Assembly: GCA_035293845.1 (NCBI GenBank)
Contig: DATGMB010000093.1
Coordinates: 1 to 8,540, forward strand
Source of the DNA: DATGMB01 sp035293845
GTDB taxonomy: Bacteria > Acidobacteriota > Terriglobia > Bryobacterales > Bryobacteraceae
Direction of reading: 5' to 3'
Length of the DNA stretch: 8,540 nt
In this document: one piece after another, positions 7,239 to 8,540 of the stretch
Layout of the letters: every line of letters starts with the position of its first letter
Numbering within the stretch: the first letter of the stretch is position 1
The notes under the pieces: model-generated
Database searches by the model: none
What the model saw: only the letters and a program-made list of their open reading frames with translations
Told to the model about the DNA's origin: nothing
Position numbers and translations under genes: made by a program

Positions 7239-7264
7239 CGCCGGCGCTCTTCATTCCGATTTCT

Positions 7265-7270
7265 GAGAGG
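7265..7270 (+). promoter_or_regulatory. Ribosome binding site of the VWFA-related gene
   Basis: GAGAGG lies 5 bases before GTG at 7276. An in-frame TGA at 7264-7266 leaves this GTG as the first possible start in the frame, which fixes the N-terminus. Confidence 0.65.
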
Positions 7271-7275
7271 TCCGT

Positions 7276-8540
7276 GTGCGTCCGAGACTCAGTTTCTCCC
7301 TATTATTGTTAGGCTTAGTGTCCCTTCCCTCGCCGGCCCAGCCGCCCGCCCCGTCGCAGGATAAGGCCGCGATCAAGACCACCGTCGACGAGGTCCTGCT
7401 CGATATCGTGGTCCGCGATAAGAAAGGCAGGCCCGTTTCCGACGTTAAACCCAGCGATGTAACGGTTACGGATAACGGTGTGAAACAGAAATTGACCAGC
7501 TTCCGGCTGGTGCAGGGCGCCGAAGCCGTCTCTGCCGATGGCGCCCGTACCGCGCTCGACCCGCTGCACCAGGTGCGGCTCGTCACGCTCGCCTTCCAGT
7601 CGATGGGCGGAGTCGATCAGCGGCAACTGGCGCGCCGCGCGGCGCTCGATCTGATCAAAGGCGAGCAGGGGACCAACGTCTTTTATTCGGTCGTCGAAAT
7701 CGACACGCACCTGAACCTCCTCCAGCCCTTCACCCGCGACCGCGACGCGCTGCAGAAAGCAATCGACCTGGCCACCAGCGGCCGCGACGCCACCCAGTTC
7801 TTCTCCGACTCCACGCGCGCCCGGGATGCGCTCCAGCAGCGCCTGACCCAGATGACCGGGCAGCCCGACGTAGCCACGGCCCTGCGCACGCTCGACAGCA
7901 CGCCCGCGCCGCCCCCCGGCAGCCCCGCCCTCGGCACGGCGGCCGTGGACGCGAAGCTGGTCGAGATCATGCTCGATATGACGCGCTTCAACGTGGTGAT
8001 GACCGACGGCACGCGCCTCCTGCTCGCCGCGCTGCAATCGCTGATTCAGGGCCTGAGCGAGCTGCCGGGACGCAAGTCCGTCCTCTACTTCACCTGGGGC
8101 CTGAACGTTCCGCCCCAACTCGACCAGCAGTTTGAAAACGTCACCTCGATGGCCAACCGGGCGAACGTCACGTTCTACACCATCGACTGCAACGGCGTCG
8201 AGACCTGGAGCCAGAACGGCCAGGCTGTTTCGGATCTGAATCAGGCGGCGCGCGACAGCAAGAGCAACGCGACCCGGAGCGGCGCGGTCTCACAAGGCCA
8301 GATGCGCGCCGCGGACACTGCCGAAATGTCGATGCGGATGAACGGCCGCAATGAGTTGCGCAACCTCGCCGACGGCACCGGCGGCTTCATGGTGGCGGAC
8401 AGCAACGACCTGCGCGTGCCGGTCCGCAAGATCAACGAAGAAATCGCCAGCTATTACGAGGTGTCCTACAACCCCGGCATTGCGAACTATGACGGCTCGT
8501 TCCGCCGCGTCAAGGTCGAAGTCGATCGCAAGGACGTCGT
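7276..8540 (+). CDS. VWFA-related Acidobacterial domain protein, exported (3' end cut by the window)
   Basis: The frame is open from GTG at 7276 to the window edge: 421 complete codons, C-terminus missing. A signal peptide comes first (VRPRLSFSLLLLGLVSLPSP, likely cleavage at SPA|QP, 21/22). An N-terminal beta domain at about 33-76 has the typical LDIVVRDKKGRPVSDV and VTVTDNGVKQKLTSF motifs. The von Willebrand A-like part spans about 98-420, with ELPGRKSVLYFTWGLN (262-277), VTFYTIDCNG (298-307), NLADGTGGFMV (363-373) and INEEIASYYEVSYNPG (386-401). These fit the family known as 'VWFA-related Acidobacterial domain' (TIGR03436), which is abundant in Solibacter-like genomes and has no proven function. 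The usual DxSxS metal-binding site is replaced by LAFQSMGG (105-112). A low-complexity Pro/Ala segment lies near residues 210-225. The gene follows the TPR gene by 76 bp on the same strand. Confidence 0.9.
   Translation, partial: MRPRLSFSLLLLGLVSLPSPAQPPAPSQDKAAIKTTVDEVLLDIVVRDKKGRPVSDVKPSDVTVTDNGVKQKLTSFRLVQGAEAVSADGARTALDPLHQVRLVTLAFQSMGGVDQRQLARRAALDLIKGEQGTNVFYSVVEIDTHLNLLQPFTRDRDALQKAIDLATSGRDATQFFSDSTRARDALQQRLTQMTGQPDVATALRTLDSTPAPPPGSPALGTAAVDAKLVEIMLDMTRFNVVMTDGTRLLLAALQSLIQGLSELPGRKSVLYFTWGLNVPPQLDQQFENVTSMANRANVTFYTIDCNGVETWSQNGQAVSDLNQAARDSKSNATRSGAVSQGQMRAADTAEMSMRMNGRNELRNLADGTGGFMVADSNDLRVPVRKINEEIASYYEVSYNPGIANYDGSFRRVKVEVDRKDV

Noticed and set aside
7315..8118. Minus-strand open frame of 267 codons opposite the VWFA-related gene
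   Set aside because: It is Arg/Gly/Val-rich with no motifs, and the plus-strand gene there matches a known family along its whole length.
1..8540. Search for a defence island, integrase, transposon ends, CRISPR repeats, tRNA or att sites
   Set aside because: No such proteins, repeat arrays or cloverleaf-like sequences were seen by eye. All supported genes are exported, envelope-type housekeeping or accessory genes.

Overview
The window looks like ordinary chromosome from an Acidobacteriota species, probably in the Solibacter/Bryobacter part of the phylum. This placement is inferred from gene content. There is an Oar-like TonB-dependent receptor with a carboxypeptidase-regulatory N-terminal domain, a 'VWFA-related Acidobacterial domain' protein, a multihaem cytochrome c with the CHMP...H..F.DH.I ending common in acidobacterial and planctomycete TPR-cytochromes, and GC-rich codon use. 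No mobile element, tRNA, rRNA or CRISPR array was seen.

The layout is two arms diverging from a 30-bp gap at 6087-6116. Leftward (minus strand) come a secreted seven-haem cytochrome c (6086-4995), a 1291-residue TonB-dependent receptor (4855-980) and a DUF3300 protein that runs off the left edge (834-1). The gaps between these three are 139 and 145 bp. Rightward (plus strand) come a secreted TPR protein (6117-7199) and, 76 bp later, a secreted VWFA-related protein that runs off the right edge (7276-8540). The two edge genes are cut by the window and their far ends are not visible. Three of the five genes start with GTG.

All five products carry export signals, so the window is an envelope/secretome neighbourhood: electron transfer in the periplasm, TPR scaffolding, uptake or surface binding at the outer membrane, and two exported proteins of unknown role. 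The strongest functional link is the cytochrome/TPR pair. Relatives of this cytochrome are often fused to a TPR tail on one polypeptide (recalled family knowledge, not searched), and here the two parts sit as back-to-back genes.

I found no clear evidence of a new defence or mobile system. The points most worth checking are the nearly symmetric -10 element in the divergent gap, the paired cysteines and lipobox of the receptor, the degenerate metal site of the VWFA protein, and the split cytochrome/TPR arrangement.
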